DNA of 64,000 nucleotides, taken from assembly GCF_000731095.1 (NCBI RefSeq), contig NZ_JMTZ01000039.1:1-64000 (forward strand), in the 5' to 3' direction. The notes beneath the pieces are model-generated. The model searched no databases. It was not told where the DNA came from and worked only from the letters and a program-made list of their open reading frames with translations. The DNA is from Lysobacter antibioticus. Its GTDB lineage: Bacteria; Pseudomonadota; Gammaproteobacteria; Xanthomonadales; Xanthomonadaceae. Shown piece by piece: positions 52,939 through 60,688 of the stretch. Position 1 is the first letter of the stretch. Every line of letters starts with the position of its first letter. A program made the position numbers and the translations under genes.

Positions 52939-54369
52939 CTACTCGCGCAACTTGCGGTAGGCCTCGAGCGCGTCGTCGCGGCCCGCCGCCAGGTCGACCA
53001 GCGGATGCGGCGGATAGTCGGGCGCGTGTTTGCGCAGCAAGGCCGCATCGTGCCAGGGCGCGAAGCGCAGCGGCACCGGCAGGCCGGCGAGCTCGGGCAC
53101 CCAGCGTGCGATGTAATCGCCGTCGGGATCGAACTTCTCCGACTGGGTCACGGGATTGAACACGCGGAAATACGGCGCGGCATCGGCGCCGGTGCCGGCG
53201 ACCCATTGCCAGCCCAGGCTGTTGTTGGCCAGGTCGGCGTCGACCAGGGTGTCCCAAAACCAGCGCGCGCCGTGGCGCCAGTGATAGCGCAGGTGTTTGG
53301 TCAGATAGCTCGCCACGATCATGCGTACGCGGTTGTGCATCCAGCCGGTGGCCCACAGCTCGCGCATGCCGGCGTCGACGATCGGAATGCCGGTGCGGCC
53401 CTGCTGCCAGGCTTCCAGGCGCGGCTGCGACAAGCGCGCCCAGTCGAAATCGGCGAAGCGCGGATTGAAGTTCTGTTCGGGCGTTTCGGGAAAGTGATGC
53501 AACAGGTGATGGGCGAACTCGCGCCAGCCCAGCTCGCGCACCGCCGAATCGACGTCGCGGGCATTGCCGGCGTTGCGATGCTCGCGCAGCGCGCTGGCCA
53601 CTCGCCACGGCGCGATCTCGCCGAAATGCAGATGCGGCGACAGCCGCGAGGTGCCGACCCGGTCGGGGCGGTCGCGTTGTTCGGTGTAGCCGCGCAAAGC
53701 GCCGTCAACGAAGGTTTCCAGCGCCGCCCGGGCGCCGGCCTCGCCCGGCGTCCAATGGCTCCAGAACGGTTCGGCCCAGTCGCGCTCCGGCGCCAGCTTG
53801 AGTGCGGCCAGCGGCACGCCGTCCGGCCCTTCGCGGGTGCTCGGCAGCGAGGCCGGCGGCTCCCACGAGGGCTCCTCCTTCCAGTTCGCCAGGGCCGAGC
53901 GCCAGTACGGGGTGAACACTTTGAACGGCCCGCCTTGCTTGGTCCGCAAGGTCCACGGCTCGAACATCAGCGCGCTGTTGAAGCTTTCGACTTCCAGGCC
54001 CATGCCGCGCAGGGTCTGCTTGATCTTGGTGTCGCGACGTTCGATGTGCGGTTCGTAGCGGCGGTTCCAGAACACCGCCTGGGCGTCGGTGGCGAGAATC
54101 AGCGACTGCAGCGTGGCCAGGCTGGGACCGAAGAAATGGCGCAGGTGCGAGCTGCGTTTACGCAGGTCGCGATCGAGCGCGGCGAGCGAACGCTGCCGCC
54201 AGGCATCCGACGCCGCACCGGGACGCCAACTGGCGTGCTCGTCGGGGGCATGGATGTAGATCGGGATCGGGGTGTAACCGGCCTCCAGCGCGGCACGCAA
54301 CGCAGGATGATCGGCCAGGCGCAAATCGTTGCGGAACCAGATCAGCGCGGTCGCGTTGGCGTCGGGCAT
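52939..54369 (-). CDS. phrB: Deoxyribodipyrimidine photolyase
   Basis: A 476-residue class I photolyase. The N-terminal alpha/beta antenna domain reads ALIWFRNDLRLADHPALRAAL. The FAD domain has GWREFAHHLLHHFP, GIPIVDAGMRELWATGWMHNRVRM and LANNSLGWQWVAGTG. It ends with FNPVTQSEKFDPDGDYI. It repairs UV-made cyclobutane dimers with light. It lies downstream of the S8 protease gene but separated by a strong hairpin. Confidence 0.95.
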   Translation of the reverse strand: MPDANATALIWFRNDLRLADHPALRAALEAGYTPIPIYIHAPDEHASWRPGAASDAWRQRSLAALDRDLRKRSSHLRHFFGPSLATLQSLILATDAQAVFWNRRYEPHIERRDTKIKQTLRGMGLEVESFNSALMFEPWTLRTKQGGPFKVFTPYWRSALANWKEEPSWEPPASLPSTREGPDGVPLAALKLAPERDWAEPFWSHWTPGEAGARAALETFVDGALRGYTEQRDRPDRVGTSRLSPHLHFGEIAPWRVASALREHRNAGNARDVDSAVRELGWREFAHHLLHHFPETPEQNFNPRFADFDWARLSQPRLEAWQQGRTGIPIVDAGMRELWATGWMHNRVRMIVASYLTKHLRYHWRHGARWFWDTLVDADLANNSLGWQWVAGTGADAAPYFRVFNPVTQSEKFDPDGDYIARWVPELAGLPVPLRFAPWHDAALLRKHAPDYPPHPLVDLAAGRDDALEAYRKLRE

Positions 54370-54425
54370 TGCGGCAGCCGCAAGGTCGAGGAGGCGGCAG
54401 TATGCCGCGTCCCCCGGCGTCCGGA

Positions 54426-54457
54426 ACGGACGGGGTTCATGCTCGAACCCCGTCCGT
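54426..54457 (-). terminator. Terminator hairpin between S8 protease and photolyase genes
   Basis: ACGGACGGGGTTC (54426-54438), loop ATGCTC, GAACCCCGTCCGT (54445-54457): a 13-bp perfect stem 12 bp beyond the protease stop. Confidence 0.7.
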
Positions 54458-54468
54458 GCGATCCCCGC

Positions 54469-56103
54469 TTACTGGGACTGCAGTTCCGTGATCGCGGCCT
54501 GGGTCTGGACCAGACCCCAGCCGGTGTTGTTGTCGCGGCCGGCCGCGTCCAGGTCGACCGCCGTGGTCGCCAGGGCGTCGCGGACCTGTTGCGCGGTCGC
54601 GGTCGGCTTGGCGCTCCACACCACCGCCGCCACGCCGGACACGTGCGGGGTCGCCATCGAGGTACCGCTCTTGTTCTCGTAGGCGACGTTGCTGACCGAC
54701 GGGGTCGCATCGACGGTGGCGGTCTGCCCGGCCAGGGTGGCGATGATGGTTTCGCCGTCGGCCTTGCTGATGCCCACCGCCGGCAGCGTGCTGGTCACCG
54801 GCTGCGGCGGCGTGGCCGAGCTGTACAGACCGGCCTGCAGCGGGCCGTCGACGTTGTTGTAGACCACCATGGCCAGGCCGCGGCCGGTCTTCACCTTGGT
54901 CGCCTTGTCGGTGAAGGTGTTGGTGCCGCGCTGGCACAGCACGACTTTGTTGCGCCAGGTGTTCGACGAGGCCGTGCACTGGCCGCCGTTGACCCAACCG
55001 GCGCTGGCGGTGGTCTGCTTCGAACCGCTGATCGGGTTGGCGGCGAACTGGCTGTTGCCGACCACCAGCGGGTCGTTGGCCAGCGGGGTGGTGCTGTAGG
55101 TGTCCACGCCCGGCGCGGCGAGTTCGACTTCGCTGTTGAACTGCGAGAAATCGGCCTTGGCGTTGTTCTGGTCGATCGCCGCCACCGACACCACGCTCGG
55201 GTACGAAGCCGGGTAGCTCAGGGTCGCGTTGCCGTCGTTGCCGGCCGCGGCGATGCTCAGCACGCCGTTGTTGGCCAAGGTCTGGAAGGCGTTGCTCTCG
55301 GTGGTGGAGCTGCCGCCGCCGCCCAGGCTCATGTTGATGATCTTGGCGCCGGCCGCGGCGCAGCGGTTGGCCGCGTCGACCAGGGTCGAGCTGTAGGTCC
55401 ACGAGCACTGGCCGTGGCTGCTGCCGTTGTAGCCGTTGCTGCCGAAGATCTTGACGATGTGCAGCGAGACCTTGCCCGGGCTGACGCCGACCACGCCGGT
55501 GCTGTTGTTGGCCGCGGCGATGGTGCCGGCGACGTGGGTGCCGTGCCCGCAGGTGTCGGTGTTCCAGCCGGTCGGATAACCGGTGATGGCGATGCCGGCG
55601 AAATCCTCGTGGCCCGAATTGATGCCCGAGTCGATCACGCAAACCTTGATGCCTTCGCCGGTGGCCGCGCCGGTGTCGATGACGCCGTCGCGATTGGCGT
55701 CCCATACGTCGCGGGCCTGGACCTGGTCGATACCGTAGGGAACGCTCTGCGCCATCGGATAGCGCGGCTGGTCGATCTCGACCGATTCGACGTCGGGGTT
55801 GTCGCGCAGGGCCTTGACCGCATCGGCCGACGGCAGGGTCAGCACCGCGGCATTGAGCTTGTCGAACTGGAAGTTGACCGTGGCGTCGCCGCCGTGGGCG
55901 GCGGCCAGCCGGGTACGCAACGCCTGCACCTTCTGCTGCACGTTGGCCTGGACCAGGCCGCGGTTGGCGGCGCCCGCGCCGGCACCGGACTTGAACTTGA
56001 CCCAGACCCGGTTCGGGTTCGGACCTTCGGCATTGGCCATGCTCGAAGCGACCATCATCGCCAGGCCCAGACCCAGTGCGCTCACCAAATTGCGTTGCTT
56101 CAT
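54469..56103 (-). CDS. Secreted S8 (subtilisin-like) serine protease with PA-type insert
   Basis: A 544-residue prepro-protease. The signal peptide (LGLGLAMMVASSMANA-EG) is followed by an inhibitor-I9-like propeptide (about 30-115, ending VESVEIDQPRY). The catalytic triad is Asp158 in VIDSGI, His187 in GHGTHVAGT and Ser482 in GTSMATPH. Between about 350 and 455 a PA-like domain is inserted (NKVVLCQRGTNTF, AMVVYNNVDG), as in many Lysobacter and Xanthomonas extracellular proteases. It degrades external proteins. A perfect CRP/Clp-type palindrome lies 137 bp upstream of the start, suggesting Clp/cAMP-type control. Confidence 0.94.
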   Translation of the reverse strand: MKQRNLVSALGLGLAMMVASSMANAEGPNPNRVWVKFKSGAGAGAANRGLVQANVQQKVQALRTRLAAAHGGDATVNFQFDKLNAAVLTLPSADAVKALRDNPDVESVEIDQPRYPMAQSVPYGIDQVQARDVWDANRDGVIDTGAATGEGIKVCVIDSGINSGHEDFAGIAITGYPTGWNTDTCGHGTHVAGTIAAANNSTGVVGVSPGKVSLHIVKIFGSNGYNGSSHGQCSWTYSSTLVDAANRCAAAGAKIINMSLGGGGSSTTESNAFQTLANNGVLSIAAAGNDGNATLSYPASYPSVVSVAAIDQNNAKADFSQFNSEVELAAPGVDTYSTTPLANDPLVVGNSQFAANPISGSKQTTASAGWVNGGQCTASSNTWRNKVVLCQRGTNTFTDKATKVKTGRGLAMVVYNNVDGPLQAGLYSSATPPQPVTSTLPAVGISKADGETIIATLAGQTATVDATPSVSNVAYENKSGTSMATPHVSGVAAVVWSAKPTATAQQVRDALATTAVDLDAAGRDNNTGWGLVQTQAAITELQSQ

Positions 56104-56239
56104 TCGTGACTCCCCGAGATAGATTGCGGCCCGGACGCGGTCCGGGCCGGTTAGCCGCGTGCGGTCTTGGCCGCGACGCTCCAGCGACGCTAGCGCGCTC
56201 GGGGATCGGCTGGGAATGGGAGGAATCGCCCAGATGAAT

Positions 56240-56271
56240 CATAAATTTGTGATGTACATCACAAATTTATG
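56240..56271. promoter_or_regulatory. Perfect 32-bp palindrome containing a consensus CRP/Clp site
   Basis: The half CATAAATTTGTGATGT is followed by its exact reverse complement ACATCACAAATTTATG. At the centre, TGTGA (56248-56252), six bases and TCACA (56259-56263) give an ideal CRP-family site. It is upstream of the S8 protease (start 56103). Clp, the CRP homologue of Xanthomonas and Lysobacter, controls extracellular enzymes. The palindrome could also serve the alr side only if transcription ran plus-ward, which no gene does here. Confidence 0.85.
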
Positions 56272-56475
56272 CTGATGAATGCCGCTTTTTGCGGCCTGTA
56301 GGGAGGTCATCCCGTTTATGCGTTGCGCCTTTCGGAGCCCCCCGCGGGAGAGGGCTCGGCGGCCGATTCGCGGCCTCGCGACGCCAGCCGAGACCGGGAC
56401 GACCAGCGCCCGCGAGCGGGCACCTGCGAGGCGGTCCTGCCCTGCCCTGGATCAGGGTCGCAGCCGCCGAGGCGC
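56272..56475. other. Intergenic region between alr and the S8 protease regulatory site
   Basis: About 200 bp with no supportable gene. One minus-strand GGGNAGGG motif lies at 56440-56447. Confidence 0.4.
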
Positions 56476-57552
56476 TCAGGCTTCGACGAAGCGTACCCGC
56501 CGGGTGATCGAGCAAGTCAACTCATAACCGATGGTGCCGCTGGCCTCGGCGATGCGTTCGACCGGCAGTTCCGGCCCCCACAACACCACCGGGTCGCCGA
56601 CCTTGGCCTCGGGGACACCGCGCAGGTCGATCGTCATCAGGTCCATCGAGACCCGGCCGATGACCTGGGTGTCGTGGCCGGCAACCCGCACCGGCGTGCC
56701 CGAGGGCGCCGCACGCGGGTAACCGTCGCCGTAGCCGATCGCAGCCACGCCGACCAGCATGTCTTCGGGGCATTCCCAGGTCGCGGCGTAGCCGATGCGT
56801 TCGCCCTTGCCGACCCGGTTGACCGCGATCAGGCGCGTCGACAGGGTCATCGCCGGTCGCAGGCCGAAGTCGGCGCCGGTGCGCCCTTCCACCGCGCTGA
56901 TGCCGTACAGCAGGCCGCCCGGCCGGATCCAATCGGCGTGGGCATCGGGCCAGCCGAGCACGGCCGCGGAATTGGCCAGCGAACGCGAACCCGGCAGGTC
57001 GGTAGTGGCCGCGGCGAAGGCCTGCAATTGCTGGCGCGTCTGCGGCTTGTCGAATTCGTCGGAGCTGGCGAAGTGATTCATCAGCACGATGCCCTCGGCC
57101 ACGCTCGACGCCGCGGCCAGGCGCGCATGCGCCTCGCGCACGTCCTGCGGAGCGAAGCCGAGCCGGTGCATGCCGCTGTCGACCTTGAGCCAGCAACGGA
57201 TCGGCTCGCCGGCAGCGGCCTGTTCGAGCATCTCGACCTGACTGATGTGATGGACCACGGTCTCGACGCCGAGCCGGCGCAGCTGCGGCAGGTCGTCGGC
57301 TTCGTCGAAGCCCGACAGCAACACGATCGGCTGCGACAGACCGGCCGCGCGCAGGCGGTCGGCGTCGGACAAGGCCGCCACGCCGAACGCATCGGCGCCT
57401 TCGAGCGCCCGCGCCACGCGCTCCAGACCATGGCCGTAGCCGTCGGCCTTGACCACCGCCATGACCCGGCTGTGCGGCGCCATGCTGCGCGCCTGGGCGA
57501 GGTTATGACGCAGCGCGTCGGTGTGGATGCTTGCGGAAGTCGGTCGTGCCAT
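56476..57552 (-). CDS. alr: Alanine racemase
   Basis: A 358-residue PLP enzyme. The Schiff-base lysine is in VMAVVKADGYGHGLERVA (Lys35). The second catalytic residue is the Tyr of AAIGYGDGYPR. GVSMDLM-type RVSMDLMTIDL and IGYELTCSITRRVRF are conserved C-terminal parts. It makes D-alanine for peptidoglycan. alr next to dnaB is a usual Xanthomonadaceae neighbourhood, but here about 5.5 kb of other genes lie between them. Confidence 0.95.
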   Translation of the reverse strand: MARPTSASIHTDALRHNLAQARSMAPHSRVMAVVKADGYGHGLERVARALEGADAFGVAALSDADRLRAAGLSQPIVLLSGFDEADDLPQLRRLGVETVVHHISQVEMLEQAAAGEPIRCWLKVDSGMHRLGFAPQDVREAHARLAAASSVAEGIVLMNHFASSDEFDKPQTRQQLQAFAAATTDLPGSRSLANSAAVLGWPDAHADWIRPGGLLYGISAVEGRTGADFGLRPAMTLSTRLIAVNRVGKGERIGYAATWECPEDMLVGVAAIGYGDGYPRAAPSGTPVRVAGHDTQVIGRVSMDLMTIDLRGVPEAKVGDPVVLWGPELPVERIAEASGTIGYELTCSITRRVRFVEA

Positions 57553-57652
57553 GCGCCTATTCTAGCGGGCGCCGATGCGCGCCAGAACGCTCGCATGCGA
57601 GTCGCCGCAACGATCCCGCGCAACCGACGCGAGCGGCAAAACCTCGCCCGAG

Positions 57653-57682
57653 AAAAAACCGCGCGGGGCGAACCCTGCGCGG
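57653..57682 (-). terminator. Rho-independent terminator of the glycine-zipper gene
   Basis: Read on the minus strand, the stem CCGCGC / GCGCGG (with GGG/CCC inside and a four-base loop) is followed directly by TTTTTT (57658-57653). Confidence 0.8.
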
Positions 57683-57689
57683 CTTTGGG

Positions 57690-57760
57690 TCGAGACCGAT
57701 CGAGTCGGACCGGTCAGGGCGGACCGATCGGGTCGAAACCGATCGGTTCGGGGCCGACGC
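57690..57760. repeat. Degenerate short tandem repeats
   Basis: GACCGATCGAGTCG, GACCGATCGGGTCG and AACCGATCGGTTCG units recur between alr and the glycine-zipper gene. Similar GGACCGG-type units encode the disordered N-terminus of the PfkB kinase near 12990-13060. Confidence 0.55.
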
Positions 57761-57763
57761 GGC

Positions 57764-58105
57764 TCAGTCGCAGCGGCGCTCGATCACGGTTTCCATCTTG
57801 TTCTGCTGGTTTTCCTGGATCTTGCGACCGGCGAAGGCGCCGCCGACCGCACCGGCCGCAGTCGCCAGCTTCTTGCCGCTGCCGCCGCCGACCTGGTTGC
57901 CCAGCAGGCCGCCCGCGACCGCACCGATGGCGGTGCCGGCGATCTTGTGTTGATCCTTGATCTGCTTCGGACGCTGCACTTCGACGTCGTAGCAACGCGG
58001 CTGGTGCGCCTTGGACTTGGACTTGGTCTGCGCGGTAGCCGCGCCGGTCACCATGACGCAGGACATCAGGGCGACGGCGATCGTGGATTTGAGCTTGGAG
58101 TTCAT
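57764..58105 (-). CDS. Glycine-zipper 2TM (Rick_17kDa-like) protein
   Basis: A 113-residue exported protein from ATG 58105; the signal (TIAVALMSCVMVTGAATA) lacks a clear lipobox cysteine at the cleavage point. It then has a basic segment RCYDVEVQRPKQIKDQHKIAG and a glycine-zipper pair (GTAIGAVAGGLLGNQVGGG, AAGAVGGAFAGRKIQENQ). The C-terminus is VIERRCD. Such proteins sit in the outer membrane or periplasm; the function is unknown. Confidence 0.85.
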   Translation of the reverse strand: MNSKLKSTIAVALMSCVMVTGAATAQTKSKSKAHQPRCYDVEVQRPKQIKDQHKIAGTAIGAVAGGLLGNQVGGGSGKKLATAAGAVGGAFAGRKIQENQQNKMETVIERRCD

Positions 58106-58531
58106 GGACTCACCGATAGGAATATGGACGGGATGCACGATGCGCCAGCATCCGTCACGACTGCGTCAACCCAGTCGCAACGCCGCTGCCGCGCATGTTC
58201 GCAAGGCTAACGTCGCGATGCTGAACGCGCGCAGGCATGCGTGCGTCTCGACACGGTCGTTCGACGAATCTGCGACGCGCTGCGCGTACGACGCGCATCG
58301 CGACTGCCGCGTCGATGCGCGATGCAGTGACGGCTTCGAATCGAGATACACAACGAGGTCGCTCGCCGGCGCATTCGCTCGCGCCGATGCCGTCGCCGAT
58401 TCGATGCCGGCACAGTTGCGACCGGCCGTTTACGGAAGCCACGCTTGGCGGCCCCGCGAACGCTGCGTCGCCGCGCCAGCAGCCCAGCATTGGCTACCGA
58501 GCCCCTCGATCGCTGCCGTGATTCGCTCGGC
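58106..58531. other. Intergenic region before the blaI-like gene
   Basis: About 425 bp with only Arg-rich frames that look like shadows. It holds the promoter of the divergent glycine-zipper gene and leads into the BlaI promoter at 58532. Confidence 0.45.
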
Positions 58532-58560
58532 TTGACACCATACGACACTTGTCGCATGTT
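58532..58560 (+). promoter_or_regulatory. Promoter with putative BlaI-type operator
   Basis: TTGACA (58532-58537), 17 bp, CATGTT (58555-58560). Overlapping the spacer, CATACGACA-CT-TGTCGCATG (58539-58558) is a 9-bp-arm inverted repeat with one mismatch. A repressor bound there would block RNA polymerase, as expected for autorepression by the BlaI-like protein. Confidence 0.65.
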
Positions 58561-58588
58561 TACGACATCTGACGCTGGGAGCCCTGCG

Positions 58589-58966
58589 ATGATCCGCCCG
58601 TCGAATGCCGAACTGGAATTGCTGAAGTGCCTGTGGCGCGAAAACGCCTGCAGCGCACGCGAGTTGCACGAGCGCGTCGCGCCGCTGCTGGACTGGTCGT
58701 ATTCGTCGACGCGCAAGACCCTCGAACGCATGGTCGACAAGGGCCTGGTCGAGGAAATCGGCGAGCACGGGCTCAACGTCTACCGTGCCGCGGTCGGCAA
58801 GGTCGCGGTGCTCGCCGCGCTGAGCAGCGACTTCGCCAAGCGCGTGCTCGAAATCGACGGGCCGCTGCCGACCCAGGCCTTCGCCGACAGCCGTCTGCTC
58901 AACGAAGACGAGATCGACCAGCTCGAAGCGATGCTGCGCGACGGCGAACCGGAGTCGCAGGCATGA
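58589..58966 (+). CDS. BlaI/MecI/CopY-family transcriptional repressor
   Basis: A 125-residue winged-helix protein from ATG 58589 (MIRPSNAELELLKCLWRENACSA). Next come LDWSYSSTRKTLERMVDKGLVEEI (recognition helix and wing) and a C-terminal dimerisation helix. The stop overlaps the start of the M56/M23 gene (ATGA). In the BlaR/BlaI paradigm the M56 partner causes cleavage or release of the repressor upon a cell-wall signal. Confidence 0.92.
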   Translation: MIRPSNAELELLKCLWRENACSARELHERVAPLLDWSYSSTRKTLERMVDKGLVEEIGEHGLNVYRAAVGKVAVLAALSSDFAKRVLEIDGPLPTQAFADSRLLNEDEIDQLEAMLRDGEPESQA

Positions 58967-60495
58967 CCTTGCCCAGCCTCGAGTTCTGGTCGCTGCACCT
59001 GTGCGCCTGTCTGGCGACCGGCGCGCTGGCCTGGGGCGCAGGGCTCGGCCTGCATCGTGCCCTGCGTCTATCGCATGCCTCGCGCGCTTACTGGCTCGGG
59101 GTATGGACGCTGGCGGCGTTGCCGACCGCGGCGGCACTCGCCTTGCGTTGGCTCGGGCCGGAGACCCCATCGTGGCCGATAACGCCCAGCCTGCCGCTGC
59201 CGATGTTGAGCGATGGCGGCGCCTGGCCGGGCATGACCGGCGCGACGCCGCCGGTCGCGACGGCCGCGACGACCGCGCTGCGCGATTGGCTCGAACCGTT
59301 GCTGGCCGCCTTGTATCTCAGCGGCGCGATCGTCGCCGCGCTGCGCTGGTGCTCGGGGCTGCGTGCGGTGCGCCGCATCGTCGCCGCTTCGCGTCCCTTC
59401 GACGGCACGCCCGGTGGCACGCTCAACGACACTTCGGTCGCCGTCGAATGCCGGCGCCTGGCCGAGGCCGGCATCGAGGTGCGCAGCATCGACGATGCGA
59501 CGAGCCCGTTCGCGGTCCGCCTGCCGCGGCCGACCATCCTGGTCCCGGCCGCGTTGAGCGCGCAGATGAGCGATGAACAACTGCGCATGGTGCTGCGCCA
59601 CGAGGCCGCCCATCTCGCCCGCCGCGACCCGCAGCGCGCCGCCGGGATGCGCCTGGTCCAGGTCCTGCTGTGGTTCGATCCCTTCCTGCGCCTGATCGCC
59701 CAACGCGTGCAGATCGCCGCCGAGCTGCGCTGCGACGCCGCCGCCATCGCCGACCGCGCCGACCGCCGCCGCAGCTATGCTCAGGCCTATCTGCAGACCT
59801 TGCGCCTGTCCGCCGGCGTGCCTCTGCCGGCCTCGGCTGCTGCGTTCTCGCGCAAGGACCCCGGCCATCACCGGCTGCGCATCGCCCACATGATCGAGGG
59901 CGACCGGCGTCGCCGCGTGCCTCCGGCTTTGCGCTGGGTGCTGGCGGCGACGGCGCTGGTCGCAGGCGCCGCGATCGCCTCGGTGCAGATCGCCGCGACG
60001 CCGGCAACGACCGCGCCAGCCGCCACGATCAGTCCGACGAGCGCAGCGGCCAAAGCAGTGGCCAAGCCGGCACCCGGCCCGGCCGTCGCCGCCGCCAGTG
60101 TGGAGATCGACTTCTCCTCGCCGATGCGCAAGCCGAAGATCAGCGGCCACTTCGGCGAGATCGGCCCGCCGCGCAGCAACCCGCATCGCGGCCTCGACTT
60201 CACCGCGGCACGCGGCACGCCGGTGCACGCGCCGGCTGCCGGCGTCGTGGTCGCGGCCACCGAACGCTACGACAACGCGCCGAACTACGGCACCGTGGTC
60301 GTGCTCGATCACGGCGGCGGCTGGCAGTCGCTGTACGCCCATCTCGACGCATACGACGTCCAGGTCGGCCAGCAAGTCGTGAGCGGAGAACGCATCGGCC
60401 GGGTCGGCACCACCGGCAAGGTCACCGGTCCGCACGTCCACGTCGAGATGCTGCACAACGGCCAACGCGTCGACCCGGAGCCGCTGCTGCGATGA
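58963..60495 (+). CDS. M56 (BlaR1-type) sensor peptidase fused to an M23 endopeptidase domain
   Basis: A 510-residue membrane protein. The N-terminal part has three hydrophobic segments (about 8-30, 40-62, 105-127). The M56 site VLRHEAAHLARRD (His213, Glu214, His217) follows, then ELRCDAAAI. A last membrane helix (about 325-347) leads through an Ala/Pro linker to a periplasmic M23 LytM-type domain (about 390-505). That domain has NPHRGLDFTAARGTPVHAP (His408, Asp412) and GPHVHVEM (His491, His493), so its zinc ligands are complete. Where BlaR1 has a penicillin-binding sensor, this protein has a wall-cutting fold. It may sense or process peptidoglycan and inactivate the coupled repressor. Confidence 0.9.
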   Translation: MTLPSLEFWSLHLCACLATGALAWGAGLGLHRALRLSHASRAYWLGVWTLAALPTAAALALRWLGPETPSWPITPSLPLPMLSDGGAWPGMTGATPPVATAATTALRDWLEPLLAALYLSGAIVAALRWCSGLRAVRRIVAASRPFDGTPGGTLNDTSVAVECRRLAEAGIEVRSIDDATSPFAVRLPRPTILVPAALSAQMSDEQLRMVLRHEAAHLARRDPQRAAGMRLVQVLLWFDPFLRLIAQRVQIAAELRCDAAAIADRADRRRSYAQAYLQTLRLSAGVPLPASAAAFSRKDPGHHRLRIAHMIEGDRRRRVPPALRWVLAATALVAGAAIASVQIAATPATTAPAATISPTSAAAKAVAKPAPGPAVAAASVEIDFSSPMRKPKISGHFGEIGPPRSNPHRGLDFTAARGTPVHAPAAGVVVAATERYDNAPNYGTVVVLDHGGGWQSLYAHLDAYDVQVGQQVVSGERIGRVGTTGKVTGPHVHVEMLHNGQRVDPEPLLR

Positions 60496-60688
60496 GCCCG
60501 ATGCCATCAGCCCGATGACTCCGTAGTCGTCTGCGGCGACGCGCGAACCGCGTCGCCGCCCTACCCGGCCAGCCTGTTTGAATGCCCCGCTCATGGGGAG
60601 GGCCGGTCTTTGCCCCGCGATCTTCGCCCGCTCCGTCGCCCACAGACGCGACGGTCGCACGACTGCGCCTCCCTCTATCCCGGTCCCT

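Noticed and set aside
52900-56109. 1069-codon open frame on the plus strand
   Set aside because: It is antisense to the photolyase and S8 protease genes, whose catalytic motifs are complete; high GC opens long shadow frames.
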